The position numbers were made by a program, and so were the translations under genes. Positions 17,361-25,335 of a stretch of DNA of 42,458 bases are shown here, piece after piece. How positions within the stretch are numbered: position 1 is the first letter of the stretch; each line of letters starts with the position of its first letter. The DNA comes from JAAYZQ01 sp041300865 (GTDB lineage Bacteria; Chloroflexota; Anaerolineae; JAAYZQ01), in the NCBI GenBank assembly GCA_041300865.1, contig JBFYTF010000146.1, positions 1-42,458 on the forward strand, read 5' to 3'. Below the pieces are notes generated by a model. The model was not told the origin of the DNA. It searched no databases and saw nothing but the letters and a program-made list of their open reading frames with translations.

Positions 17361-18056
17361 ATGAAACGACACAGTGACGCGATCCTCGTGGTGTTGACCG
17401 CCCTCAGCGCGGTAATGATCATGGTGGCTCTCTACCTCGCGCTGGTAGGCGCTCCCGATGCCAACCTGAGGAGCGAGACGGGACGGTATGCGCAGCGGAT
17501 TATCTACTTTCACATTGCCACAGCCTGGGTGGGCTTTCTGGCCTTTTTCGTGACCTTTGTTGCTGGCATCGGCTACCTGCGTACCCAAAAACGGGCCTGG
17601 GACATCGTGGCCCTCTCCTCAGGCGAGATCGGCACGGTGTTCATGCTGGGTGTGCTGGTCAGCGGCTCGATCTGGGCCAAGCCCGCCTGGGGCGTGTGGT
17701 GGGTGTGGGATGAGAGGCTGACCATTTCGCTCATCCAGTTCCTCGTCTACGTCGGTTACCTGATGCTGCGCACCGCGGTCGAAGATCCAGCCCGCAGAGC
17801 ACGCTTTGCAGCTGTCTATGGCATCGTCGCCTTTGTCTCTGTCCCCATCAACTTTATCGCCATTCGCCTGTGGCGCACCCAACACCCGCTGATGTTTGGC
17901 ACCGAGGAGGGGGGGCTGGGGCCGAACATGATGTTCGCCTTCTTTTTCAGCCTGATCACCTTTACAGTGTGGTACATCACGCTCATGGGCCACCGCATTC
18001 GTCTCGAGCGAGTACGCGACGACGTCGAGCACTTGAAGGAAAGGCTCGCCGGTTAA
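17361..18056 (+). CDS. ccmC: Haem exporter subunit CcmC
   Basis: The 231-residue integral membrane protein has the WWD-type haem-handling motif at about residues 110-119 ('WGVWWVWDER'). The first conserved haem-ligand His is His51 in 'IYFHIATAW', and a second His lies in 'TQHPLMFG'. CcmC presents haem on the outer face of the membrane to CcmE. Six transmembrane helices are predicted. Length fits the family (about 240). It is followed 15 bp later by a small ccmD-like gene. Confidence 0.93.
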   Translation: MKRHSDAILVVLTALSAVMIMVALYLALVGAPDANLRSETGRYAQRIIYFHIATAWVGFLAFFVTFVAGIGYLRTQKRAWDIVALSSGEIGTVFMLGVLVSGSIWAKPAWGVWWVWDERLTISLIQFLVYVGYLMLRTAVEDPARRARFAAVYGIVAFVSVPINFIAIRLWRTQHPLMFGTEEGGLGPNMMFAFFFSLITFTVWYITLMGHRIRLERVRDDVEHLKERLAG

Positions 18057-18071
18057 CGAAAGGGAGGAAAG

Positions 18072-18224
18072 ATGGAATTCATGGTAGCGGCCTATGCCGT
18101 CCTTTGGGCGATCTCTTTTGGCCTGGTGGCCAGCATTGTCGTGCGCCAACGACGCCTCAGCGCCGAGGTGGAGTCGCTGCGCCTGATGCTGGAAGACGAG
18201 CCGCGCCTAGAGCAGGAGCGCTAG
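18072..18224 (+). CDS. ccmD: CcmD-like small membrane protein
   Basis: This is a 50-residue product starting at ATG 18072 with an excellent AGGGAGGAAA ribosome site. It has one transmembrane helix ('MVAAYAVLWAISFGLVASIV', residues 4-23), a basic 'RQRRLSAEVESLRLML' cytoplasmic helix and a stop at 18222-18224. Size, single helix, charged C-terminal coiled segment and position directly after ccmC all match CcmD, which stabilises CcmE release from the CcmABC complex. Sequence conservation in this family is low, so the call rests mainly on context. Confidence 0.8.
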   Translation: MEFMVAAYAVLWAISFGLVASIVVRQRRLSAEVESLRLMLEDEPRLEQER

Positions 18225-18317
18225 ACAGCCTATCGCCAGCCGGCGGCAGCCTCCTGACGGGTTGCCACACCCTGGCCGGCGTACCCCTGTGAAGAGGTGG
18301 GGAGCGGAGCGAACTGC

Positions 18318-19307
18318 ATGGAACCACAAAACCTGACCCTGGCCGTTGCCTTCGTGGCCGGACTGCTGTCCTTTGCCTCGCCTTGCGTGCTGCCCCTGGT
18401 GCCGGCCTACATGGGTTACCTGGGCGGCACCGCCGTCATCGACGGCGGCGAAGAACCGGGCCGGCGGGATGATATCCGGACATTCGTGCATGCCCTGTTC
18501 TTTGTCATCGGCTTCGGTGCCGTCTTTGTGCTGCTGGGTGCCTCCGCCACCCTCCTGGGGCGCGTCTTCCGCGACTACGCGCTGCTCCTGCAGCGCGTGG
18601 GCGGCGTGATGCTGGTTGTTTTTGGCATGCGCCTGATGGCCGGTGGCTGGGATCGCAAGAAGTGGACGGCGGCGGCGGTCATCGTGGGCCTTTTCACCCT
18701 GCTGGTGAGCAACAGCTTTCCTCTGCAGCGCAGTGGCGAGGCGCTGCTCATGGTGGTCGTGGTCTTGGCCGGCGCCGGTTTTCCGGCAGTCGCGCAGGTT
18801 GGCCTCGCGGTCCTGGCCGGTGTGCTCAACTTTGTCTCGAGCTATGATGCCCTAGTGCCCAACCTGGTGGCCAGCGTCCTGGTCGGCCTGGTCGTCTATT
18901 TCTTCAACCGGGCCGACTTTTTCTATGGCGAGAAGAAGCTGGAGCTGCAACACACCGGCCAGTCGGGTTACCCGCGCTCCGCGCTCTTTGGCGTTGTCTT
19001 TGCCGCCGGCTGGACGCCCTGCGTCGGCCCCATCCTCACCGGGATCCTTGTCGTGGCCAGCCAACTGGACACCGTGGCGCAGGGGATCGTGCTTCTGACC
19101 GCCTATTCCCTGGGACTGGGGATCCCCTTCCTGCTCTTGGGTCTTGCCTTCGCACCCCTGTCTCGCTGGCTGCGCAGGGCAAACCGATATCTGGGCCTCA
19201 TCTCGGTGGTGAGTGGCGCCCTGCTGGTGCTCATGGGAGTGCTCATCTTTGGCAACAGCCTGAGTTTCCTGGCCCAGTATGGCAACTTGTTCGATCTGGA
19301 GCTGTAG
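18318..19307 (+). CDS. ccdA: CcdA-type membrane thiol reductant transporter with an inserted membrane segment
   Basis: This 329-residue protein belongs to the CcdA/DsbD-beta family, which moves reducing equivalents from cytoplasmic thioredoxin to extracytoplasmic thiol proteins. The redox pair is Cys23 in 'FASPCVLPLVPAY' and Cys235 in 'GWTPCVGPILTG'. Ordinary CcdA is about 220-240 residues; here roughly 85-95 extra, mostly hydrophobic residues lie between 'GMRLMAGGWDRKKW' and 'FFYGEKKLELQ' and appear to add three or so helices. ATG 18318 has GGAG eight bases upstream; GTG 18297 is an alternative. It supplies electrons for the ResA-like gene downstream and possibly for the Sec-DsbA. Confidence 0.9.
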   Translation: MEPQNLTLAVAFVAGLLSFASPCVLPLVPAYMGYLGGTAVIDGGEEPGRRDDIRTFVHALFFVIGFGAVFVLLGASATLLGRVFRDYALLLQRVGGVMLVVFGMRLMAGGWDRKKWTAAAVIVGLFTLLVSNSFPLQRSGEALLMVVVVLAGAGFPAVAQVGLAVLAGVLNFVSSYDALVPNLVASVLVGLVVYFFNRADFFYGEKKLELQHTGQSGYPRSALFGVVFAAGWTPCVGPILTGILVVASQLDTVAQGIVLLTAYSLGLGIPFLLLGLAFAPLSRWLRRANRYLGLISVVSGALLVLMGVLIFGNSLSFLAQYGNLFDLEL

Positions 19308-19341
19308 GTCGATGGTCCACTCGGTCGAAAGGAGGGCTGCG

Positions 19342-19851
19342 ATGGCCAAGAAGATCCGGTACGCCGCCGTCCTGCTGCTGCTGGGCCCGCTGTTGGCGTG
19401 CGGCGGGCCGGACGCAGAGTCGCCCGCAGGTATCGGCCAGGGAAACCGGGCCCCCAACTTTCGCCTCAAGACGCTAGATGGACAGGAAGTTTCCCTGGAG
19501 GATTATCGGGGCAAAGTTGTCTTGCTCAACTTCTGGGCCACGTGGTGTGCTCCCTGTATCGAAGAGGTGCCTGCCCTGGAAGCGGCGTACCGGGCCAGGC
19601 AGGGCGACGGCTTTGTGGTGCTGGGCGTCAACTTCCAGGAGTCACCCACAGAGATCGAGCCTTTCGTTGAGGCACTGGACGTGACCTACCCCATCTTGCT
19701 GGACACCAATGGGCAGGTCATGAAGACGTTTCGTGCGGTCGGTTTGCCCGTCTCCCTGCTCCTCGACGGCGAGGGTGTGATCCAAGTGCGGCACACGGGG
19801 CTTCTGACCGGCACGCAACTAGGCGAGTATCTGGCAACGCTGTTGCCCTAG
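19342..19851 (+). CDS. resA: ResA/TlpA-like thioredoxin lipoprotein
   Basis: This is a 169-residue lipoprotein with lipobox 'GPLLAC' (Cys20) and an AhpC/TSA-type thioredoxin fold. The active site is 'WATWCAPC' (Cys69, Cys72), and the cis-Pro region reads 'AVGLPVSLLLD'. ResA/CcmG proteins keep apocytochrome CxxCH motifs reduced before haem attachment, receiving electrons from CcdA, whose gene ends 34 bp upstream. The ATG at 19342 has AAAGGAGGG before it; the earlier in-frame ATG at 19279 lies inside ccdA and is rejected. Confidence 0.9.
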   Translation: MAKKIRYAAVLLLLGPLLACGGPDAESPAGIGQGNRAPNFRLKTLDGQEVSLEDYRGKVVLLNFWATWCAPCIEEVPALEAAYRARQGDGFVVLGVNFQESPTEIEPFVEALDVTYPILLDTNGQVMKTFRAVGLPVSLLLDGEGVIQVRHTGLLTGTQLGEYLATLLP

Positions 19852-19854
19852 AGG

Positions 19855-20550
19855 TTGGACGTTGTGGAAGAAAAAGAGTTTCGCCCTGGGCCCAAGCCGG
19901 TGACGGGTCGCACACGCGACGCGGTCATTGTGGCGGACAAGGCGATCTATCGGCTGGCCAAGCACTGGTTGCTCCTGGCCAACCTGTTCTGGGCCCTCTA
20001 CGTGGGGCTGCCGTTGTTGGCGCCTCTGTTCATGAATGCCGGCTGGACCACGCCTGCCAAGGTCATCTACCTCATCTACCGCCCGGCCTGTCATCAACGC
20101 CCCGAACGTTCCTACTTTATCGGCGGGCCACAGACGGTGTACACGCCCGAGGAGCTGGCAGCCGCCGGCCTAGACCTTGGTCCCCTGGCCCGGGACATTG
20201 GCAATGAGGCGATTGGCTGGAAAGTGGCCTTCTGCGAGCGCGACGTGGCCATCTACGGCAGCATCCTCGTCGCCGGCCTCGTCTATGCTGCCCTGCGGCC
20301 GGTCTGGCGGCGCAGGTCCCGAGACGGTGCGATCCCGAAAATGCCGCTGCGAGTGTTCATCCTTTTCGCGGTCCCCATGGCCATCGACGGTGTGGTGCAG
20401 CTCTTTACCGCCTACGAGAGCACGTGGTTTACGCGCAGCCTCACCGGCGCCATCTTTGGCGTTGGAGCCGTCTTTTTCGCCTACCCCTACCTCGATGAGG
20501 GCTTTGCCGACGTGCGGCGTAGCGTGAACGACAAGCTGCATCTGGAATAG
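19855..20550 (+). CDS. DUF2085 family membrane protein
   Basis: This is a 231-residue protein with several transmembrane helices. The signature 'YRPACHQRPERSYF' near residues 80-93 is the hallmark of DUF2085 membrane proteins, whose function is unknown. Conserved 'CERDVAIYGSILVAG' and 'MAIDGVVQLFTAYEST' follow. The start may be TTG 19855 or, with better spacing from GAGG, GTG 19864. It lies just after the ResA-like gene in the same direction, so it may belong to the same transcript. The His/Cys-rich signature is compatible with metal or haem binding, but that is speculation. Confidence 0.85.
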   Translation: MDVVEEKEFRPGPKPVTGRTRDAVIVADKAIYRLAKHWLLLANLFWALYVGLPLLAPLFMNAGWTTPAKVIYLIYRPACHQRPERSYFIGGPQTVYTPEELAAAGLDLGPLARDIGNEAIGWKVAFCERDVAIYGSILVAGLVYAALRPVWRRRSRDGAIPKMPLRVFILFAVPMAIDGVVQLFTAYESTWFTRSLTGAIFGVGAVFFAYPYLDEGFADVRRSVNDKLHLE

Positions 20551-20560
20551 GTGGCCGTAG

Positions 20561-21244
20561 GTGAAGCTGCCCGAGTACTGGCTGAAGCGTGCAGCCGGCG
20601 AAATCGATCCGGATACGGCACGGACTTTCGACCGGTTGCTCAACTCCAGCCTGGCATCCGGCCCGAACGCGGTCATTGACTATCAGCTGGACGCTCCCCG
20701 GTGGCAGTTTTTGTGCCACGTGGCGCAGGAGCACGGCGTCGCCCTTCACGGGTCGGGTGACTGTGGCATCGCCCTCTTTGAGCCGCGCCAACCCGTCGAC
20801 CTGAACGCCTTTGGCCGTCAGAAGGCCGTCTATGCCGCGTCGGACGGCATCTGGGCCATGTTCTTTGCCATCGTGGACCGCGACCGGTACCCTATGAGCG
20901 TAACTAATGCCTGCATCCGGCTCGTAGAAGGGGAAAAGGTGAGCGACCCCTTCTACTTTTTCTCGGTGAGCAGAGCGGTCCTGGCGCACCGGCCGTGGCG
21001 GACCGGGACGGTCTACCTGCTGCCCCGCGCCACGTTCTTTTCGCAGCCGGAGCTGACTTTTGGTGCCGCCCGGGTGCGGATAGCTCAGCTCGCCAGCCTC
21101 GAACCCGTGCGGCCCCTGGCACGGCTGGCTGTGTCCCCCGACGATTTCCCTTTTTTGGACCAGATCCGAGGGCACGACGACGAGCGCCTGCAAGAGTATG
21201 CGACGGCGCTGGAAACGGGCGCGCCCTTGCCGGACGAGCCGTAG
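20561..21244 (+). CDS. Hypothetical protein with possible ADP-ribosyltransferase-like fold
   Basis: This is a 227-residue soluble protein starting at GTG 20561. No family was recognised with certainty. Residues about 55-110 contain 'ALHGSGDCGIALFEPRQPVD' and then 'QKAVYAASDGIWAMFFAIVDR'. This recalls the HGS...P...(V)YA(T/S)-D-A-FA pattern seen in ART-superfamily proteins. The C-terminal part is beta-rich ('TGTVYLLPRATF'), as in ART-like folds. No signal peptide or membrane helix is seen. It follows the DUF2085 gene by 10 bp and is likely cotranscribed. The function is unknown and the fold suggestion is tentative. Confidence 0.75.
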   Translation: MKLPEYWLKRAAGEIDPDTARTFDRLLNSSLASGPNAVIDYQLDAPRWQFLCHVAQEHGVALHGSGDCGIALFEPRQPVDLNAFGRQKAVYAASDGIWAMFFAIVDRDRYPMSVTNACIRLVEGEKVSDPFYFFSVSRAVLAHRPWRTGTVYLLPRATFFSQPELTFGAARVRIAQLASLEPVRPLARLAVSPDDFPFLDQIRGHDDERLQEYATALETGAPLPDEP

Positions 21245-21259
21245 CCGGAGCTGCCGGCC

Positions 21260-21697
21260 ATGTCCCCGCGAAGCACTGCTCTTGCCATCCTCTGCACCGT
21301 CGTCGTGGCCCTGTTGGCCGGCATCCTTGGTTTCTGGACGTCCTGGCGCGCAATGGCCAAGCTGCGCGCGCCGGCCGGCGTGGACGGAGCCCTCCTGTGG
21401 TGGGACGAACAGCCCATGCCGGCCTTTCGTCGTGACGCGGTCGTGGCCTCCTTCCTGGCCGTGCATACCGCGGCCATTGTGGCCATGGGCGTCCTGACAC
21501 TCCTCTTTGGCATTCGTGCCCGGCAGGCGCCGCCGGAGTGGCTGCTTATCCGTCCACGGCGCCGTGGGTCTGGGCCAGCCGGGGCTTTGGCGCCTGGTTG
21601 GCAGCGATGCTCGGCGCGAGGGTCGTGCACGCCTATCAGTAAGGGTGGCACGGCTCGTAGTGGGCGCCTTGGTGCCGTGGAGAGGATGGTCGCGTGA
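21260..21697 (+). CDS. Hypothetical small membrane protein, probably frameshifted near its C terminus
   Basis: As written, the frame gives 145 residues. The first 90 or so look real, with helices 'ALAILCTVVVALLAGILGFW' and 'ASFLAVHTAAIVAMGVLTLL'. After about position 21535 the composition becomes Arg/Gly/Pro-rich and unlike protein. In contrast, the -1 frame from 21535 encodes 'GVAAYPSTAPWVWASRGFG' and then 'AWLAAMLGARVVHAYQ', ending at TAA 21650-21652, a plausible continuation with a third hydrophobic segment. A missing G near 21531-21537, as a real mutation or a sequencing/assembly error, would explain this. Function unknown. Confidence 0.55.
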   Translation: MSPRSTALAILCTVVVALLAGILGFWTSWRAMAKLRAPAGVDGALLWWDEQPMPAFRRDAVVASFLAVHTAAIVAMGVLTLLFGIRARQAPPEWLLIRPRRRGSGPAGALAPGWQRCSARGSCTPISKGGTARSGRLGAVERMVA

Positions 21698-22050
21698 CGC
21701 TCGACGAGTTCTTTGCCGGCTATGAGGAGTCGCGGCCGGTTTTCGACATCCTACACGCCTTCATCGAGGCCCTTGGCCCCATCGATGTCAGGGTGAGCGA
21801 GAGCCAGGTCGCGTTCCGGCGGCGCAGACCCTTTGCCTGGGCCTGGGTACCCGGCCGGTATCTGAGTGGCCCGCGCCCCCCACTGGTCCTCACCCTGACG
21901 CTTCCCTACCGCCATGGCTCACCCCGCTGGAAAGAGATCGTCGAGCCGGCGCCGGGGCGCTTCACCCATCACCTGGAGCTGGGCTCTGGGGCCGAGATCG
22001 ACGACGAAGTGCACGCCTGGCTGCAGGCGGCCTGGGAAGCCGCGGCCTAG
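21694..22050 (+). CDS. DUF5655-like hypothetical protein
   Basis: This is a 118-residue soluble protein starting at GTG 21694. The pattern 'RRRRPFAWAWVPGRYL', then 'PLVLTLTLPYRHGSPRWKEI', and finally 'GRFTHHLELGSGAEIDDEV' and 'HAWLQAAWEAA' matches the small DUF5655 family as remembered. Its members have no known function and often accompany regulators. It is the last gene of the run of small genes after the ccm cluster and converges on the DppA-like gene with only nine bases between stop codons. Confidence 0.65.
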   Translation: MTLDEFFAGYEESRPVFDILHAFIEALGPIDVRVSESQVAFRRRRPFAWAWVPGRYLSGPRPPLVLTLTLPYRHGSPRWKEIVEPAPGRFTHHLELGSGAEIDDEVHAWLQAAWEAAA

Positions 22051-22059
22051 TGGCCAGAC

Positions 22060-22857
22060 TCACATGGCGAACATCAGCGCGCGCAGCACATCGTAGTAGC
22101 TGTCCGCCGCCAATTGCACGGTGAGGGGGCCCACCTGCCGGGCGCCGGGATAGAAGCCAAACCAATGGGCTTTCGCGTGGTCGCGAAAGCCCAGCTCGAG
22201 GACAAAGTGGCCGGGCATCGCGACCTGCGTCTGGGCCAGGTTGCCGCGCAGCGCCCGGGCGGCCTCCTCACGGATGCGGTCAACGGCCAAACTGGGATGG
22301 ATGTTGACGGTCGAGCTGCCGATGCCTTCCTTAACCGCCACTGCGGCAATGTGGGGGTTCAGGTCCGTCGCCTCGTCGCACAGCCCCCTATCGCCCGACA
22401 CCAGCGCGACGGGCACGCCCAGCGAGGCGGCGGCGTAGGCGTGGATCAGGAACTCGGAGGCATAGCGCTCGTTGAGGCGGACGTGGCTAAAGCCGCCGGT
22501 CATGGTGTGAGCCAGGGGGCTGGAACCAACCCCGGCCCTGGAGTGATAGCCGATCATCATCACCGCCCCAAACGACTCGTCCAGCTCCTGGACCATCATC
22601 AGCGGGCTCATGGCCCAACCGCGGATCAGCCTCGCCTCGCGGGGCAGCTTGGCCGCCAGAATGTTGCGCGCCGTGTCGTGGGCGTCCTTGACCCATATCT
22701 CTGTCGCGCCTGCCTGGAGCGCCCCTTCGCAGGCGGCCGCCACCTCGGCCGTCATCTGCTCTCGAAACGCGGGATACTCTGCCTTGGCCTGATCCGTTTC
22801 GTCCCAATGTGTGGCTCCGGTCACCCCTTCGATATCTGCGCTGATATAGACCTTCAT
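22060..22857 (-). CDS. dppA: D-aminopeptidase DppA-like metallopeptidase (M55)
   Basis: This is a 265-residue M55 family protein. The N terminus 'MKVYISADIEGVTG' contains the metal-binding Asp8 and Glu10, and further motifs are 'IWVKDAHDTARN' (metal His) and 'MMIGYHSRAG'. DppA-type enzymes are zinc peptidases that release N-terminal D- or other amino acids from short peptides, often in peptide or cell-wall fragment use. AGGAG lies six bases before the ATG at 22857. Longer in-frame starts upstream cross the promoter at 22901-22929 and are rejected. It is transcribed divergently from the MoxR gene. Confidence 0.9.
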   Translation of the reverse strand: MKVYISADIEGVTGATHWDETDQAKAEYPAFREQMTAEVAAACEGALQAGATEIWVKDAHDTARNILAAKLPREARLIRGWAMSPLMMVQELDESFGAVMMIGYHSRAGVGSSPLAHTMTGGFSHVRLNERYASEFLIHAYAAASLGVPVALVSGDRGLCDEATDLNPHIAAVAVKEGIGSSTVNIHPSLAVDRIREEAARALRGNLAQTQVAMPGHFVLELGFRDHAKAHWFGFYPGARQVGPLTVQLAADSYYDVLRALMFAM

Positions 22858-22900
22858 GGTTCGCTCCTGGGCCGTGCGCGACCGCGCACTGAATGGGCCC

Positions 22901-22929
22901 ATTATACAGCAGCTCGCCCGCACTGCCAA
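22901..22929 (-). promoter_or_regulatory. Strong promoter of the dppA-like gene
   Basis: On the minus strand, TTGGCA (-35; plus 22924-22929), a 17-bp spacer and a perfect TATAAT (-10; plus 22901-22906) are present. The leader before the ATG at 22857 would be about 37 nt. Confidence 0.7.
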
Positions 22930-22960
22930 AGCGGCCGCTGCCGCGAAAGGCCACGCCACT

Positions 22961-22980
22961 CCCCGGGTGGAAGCCCGGGG
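22961..22980. repeat. Inverted repeat CCCCGGG-6-CCCGGGG
   Basis: A perfect 7-bp GC palindrome with a 6-nt loop sits between the divergent dppA-like and MoxR promoters. No U-tract follows on either strand. It may be a regulator site or a dispersed intergenic palindrome; nothing else distinguishes the two. Confidence 0.4.
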
Positions 22981-23007
22981 CGGCAGCCGCCTGGCTCCCC
23001 CGATCAT

Positions 23008-23036
23008 TTTAACGCGCTTCCATTTGGTGGTATACT
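23008..23036 (+). promoter_or_regulatory. Putative promoter of the MoxR operon
   Basis: TATACT at 23031-23036 is preceded at 17 bp by a weak TTTAAC (23008-23013). The -10 is good and the -35 is poor. The leader to the MoxR ATG at 23088 would be about 45 nt. Confidence 0.4.
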
Positions 23037-23087
23037 GAGTCTCACGCGTGCCCTTCCAGTTCAGCGGGTGCGCCATGGGGGAACAGT

Positions 23088-24026
23088 ATGGAGATCCACG
23101 AGTCAGCACGGGCCATTGTGGAGAACGTGGCCCGCGTGATCATCGGCAAGGACGAGGTCATCGAGCTGTGCCTGGTGGCTCTGTTGTGCGAGGGCCACAT
23201 CTTGCTCGAGGACGTGCCGGGCATCGGCAAGACGACCCTGGCCAAGGCCGTGGCGCGCAGCGTGGGCTGCACCTTCAAGCGCATCCAGTTCACGCCCGAC
23301 CTGCTGCCCAGCGATGTCACGGGCGTCCTCTACTTTAATCAGAAGAGCCAGGAGTTCGAGTTCCGTCCGGGCCCGGTGATGGCCCAGCTCGTGCTGGCCG
23401 ACGAGATCAACCGCGCCACGCCGCGCACGCAGAGCGCGTTGCTGGAGGCCATGCAGGAGAGGCAGGTGACTGTCGACATCGAAACCATGCCGCTGCCTCG
23501 CCCCTTCATGGTCCTCGCCACCCAGAACCCCATCGAGCTGGAGGGGACCTTTCCCCTGCCCGAGGCCCAGGTGGACCGCTTCTTGATGCGCCTGGCGCTT
23601 GGCTACCCGAGCCGGGCCGAGGAGAACGACATCCTGCTGCGCTACGAGCACGACGACCCCCTCGAAGCGCTGCAGCCGGTGGTCGAGGCCGCCGAGCTGC
23701 TGGTCATGCAGCGGCGGGTGCGCAGTATCGGTGTCGAGCACTCGGTCCGAGAATACATCGTCGACGTCGTGCGCGCCACGCGCGACCACGCCGCGGTGGA
23801 GCTGGGCGTCAGCCCCCGCGGCAGCTTGGCACTGTACCGCACGGCCCAGGCCCTGGCCGCCTTGCGTGGCCGGGGCTTTGTGGTGCCCGACGACGTCAAG
23901 ACCCTGGCGCCGGTGGTCCTCACCCACCGCCTCATCATCAGCCCCCAAACCAGGCTGCGTGGTCGCCGCCCGGAAGAGATCGTGGCCGAAATCGTCGGCA
24001 GCGTGCCGGTTCCGGTGGAGGCGTGA
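23088..24026 (+). CDS. MoxR-family AAA+ ATPase
   Basis: This is a 312-residue AAA+ ATPase of the MoxR/AAA_3 group. Walker A is 'EDVPGIGKTTLAKA', Walker B is 'LVLADEINRATPRTQSALLE', and sensor 1 is 'VLATQNPIELEGTFPLPEAQ'. The C-terminal AAA_lid region contains 'GVSPRGSLALYRTAQ'. MoxR ATPases act as chaperones that mature partner complexes, usually with DUF58 proteins. Here the DUF58 gene follows with a 2-bp gap and a DUF4129 protein overlaps next, the standard three-gene module without the transglutaminase member. Confidence 0.94.
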   Translation: MEIHESARAIVENVARVIIGKDEVIELCLVALLCEGHILLEDVPGIGKTTLAKAVARSVGCTFKRIQFTPDLLPSDVTGVLYFNQKSQEFEFRPGPVMAQLVLADEINRATPRTQSALLEAMQERQVTVDIETMPLPRPFMVLATQNPIELEGTFPLPEAQVDRFLMRLALGYPSRAEENDILLRYEHDDPLEALQPVVEAAELLVMQRRVRSIGVEHSVREYIVDVVRATRDHAAVELGVSPRGSLALYRTAQALAALRGRGFVVPDDVKTLAPVVLTHRLIISPQTRLRGRRPEEIVAEIVGSVPVPVEA

Positions 24027-24027
24027 T

Positions 24028-25335
24028 GTGCAAGAGACGGTGACCCGGGAGCAGCAGGGAGGGAGGGCCTTTAACCGGGCCTGGATCCAGCTCGCCGTCC
24101 TCCTGATCCCCCTCGCTCTCTGGTTGCGGCTGCCCGCCCTTCTCGTCCTCTCCGCCTTTGTGTTGACCGTTGTGCCCCTGGCCTGGTGGTGGAACCGTCG
24201 TTCTCTCGTGGGGGTCACCTACGAGCGCGTGCTCGGCGAGAAGAGGGCCTTTCCCGGCGAGGTGGTGGACCTGCGCCTCCGCCTGGCCAACGACAAGCTG
24301 CTGCCCCTGGCCTGGCTGTCGCTGGAAGACCGTTGGTCGCTGGCCCTGCCCCTGGTGGAAGGCAGCCTCTTTCCCTCGGTCCTGGGGCACATGGGCCTCT
24401 TTCGGACCGCTTTCGCCGTGCGCTGGTACGAGCGCGTGACGCGGCACTACCAGCTGCGCTGCACCCGGCGCGGCTTTTACCCCTTTGGCCCGGCCGTCCT
24501 GAAGTCGGGTGACATCTGGGGCCTGTTCCAGCGCAGCGTCAACCGCGAGCGGCTGGACTGGCTGATCGTCTATCCCCAAGTCCTGCCGCTCGAGGCCTTG
24601 GGCTTTCCGACCAAGGAGCCCTTTGGCGAGATCAAGTCCACGTGGCGCCTGCACGAGGATCCCAGCCGCGCTGTGGGCATCCGCGACCACCAACCGGAGG
24701 ACAGCTTTCGCTTCGTGCATTGGAAGGCGACCGCCCGGCGCCAAGATCTGCAGGTGAAGGTCTTTGAGCCCACGACTAGCCACAACCTGGTGATCCTGCT
24801 CAACGTCGCGACGTTTGCCTATCACTGGCAGGGCACGCGGCCACTGCTCCTGGAGCAGGTTATCGCCGTGGCCGCCTCTGTGGCGAGCCATGCCGTAGCC
24901 GACCGGTACCTGGTGGGCCTACTGGCGAACGGCTCCATCCCCCACTCCGACCAGCCCATCAAGGTGCTCCCCAGCCGCCGGCCCGACCAGCTGGCCCGCA
25001 TCCTCGAGGCTCTGGCGGCCGTGACGAGCTTTACCACGTCGTCCATCGACCGGCTCCTCCTGTCCGAGAGCTCGCGTCTGCCATGGGGATCGACCCTGGT
25101 CGTGGTGACGTCTGTGGTCACCGAAGAGCTCCTGGGTGCCCTGGTGCGTCTGCGGGATGCCGGGCGCCGCCTGGTACTGGTCTCTCTGGAGGACGAGCCG
25201 TCGCTGCCCTACACGCTGCCGCCCGGTGTCCTGGTCTACCACCTGCCCGCCCGTGATTTGCCCTTTGACCGCGAGCTGATGGGCGAGCCCCTCGAGTGGG
25301 CGCCGGAAGTGGCGCCGCCCATCCGGTTCTCCTGA
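24028..25335 (+). CDS. DUF58 domain protein
   Basis: This 435-residue protein has two adjacent N-terminal transmembrane helices ('LAVLLIPLALWLRLPALLVL', 'FVLTVVPLAWWW'), a beta-rich domain and the DUF58 signature 'VGIRDHQPEDSFRFVHWKAT' (about residues 212-232) followed by a vWA-like C-terminal region. DUF58 proteins partner MoxR ATPases, and their vWA fold may bind metal or protein ligands. GTG 24028 has GGAGG six bases upstream and lies two bases after the MoxR stop codon. It overlaps the next gene by one base (TGATG). Confidence 0.88.
   Translation: MQETVTREQQGGRAFNRAWIQLAVLLIPLALWLRLPALLVLSAFVLTVVPLAWWWNRRSLVGVTYERVLGEKRAFPGEVVDLRLRLANDKLLPLAWLSLEDRWSLALPLVEGSLFPSVLGHMGLFRTAFAVRWYERVTRHYQLRCTRRGFYPFGPAVLKSGDIWGLFQRSVNRERLDWLIVYPQVLPLEALGFPTKEPFGEIKSTWRLHEDPSRAVGIRDHQPEDSFRFVHWKATARRQDLQVKVFEPTTSHNLVILLNVATFAYHWQGTRPLLLEQVIAVAASVASHAVADRYLVGLLANGSIPHSDQPIKVLPSRRPDQLARILEALAAVTSFTTSSIDRLLLSESSRLPWGSTLVVVTSVVTEELLGALVRLRDAGRRLVLVSLEDEPSLPYTLPPGVLVYHLPARDLPFDRELMGEPLEWAPEVAPPIRFS

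Noticed and set aside
22961..22980. GC palindrome as a rho-independent terminator
   Set aside because: No U-tract on either strand, and it lies between divergent genes where no terminator is expected.
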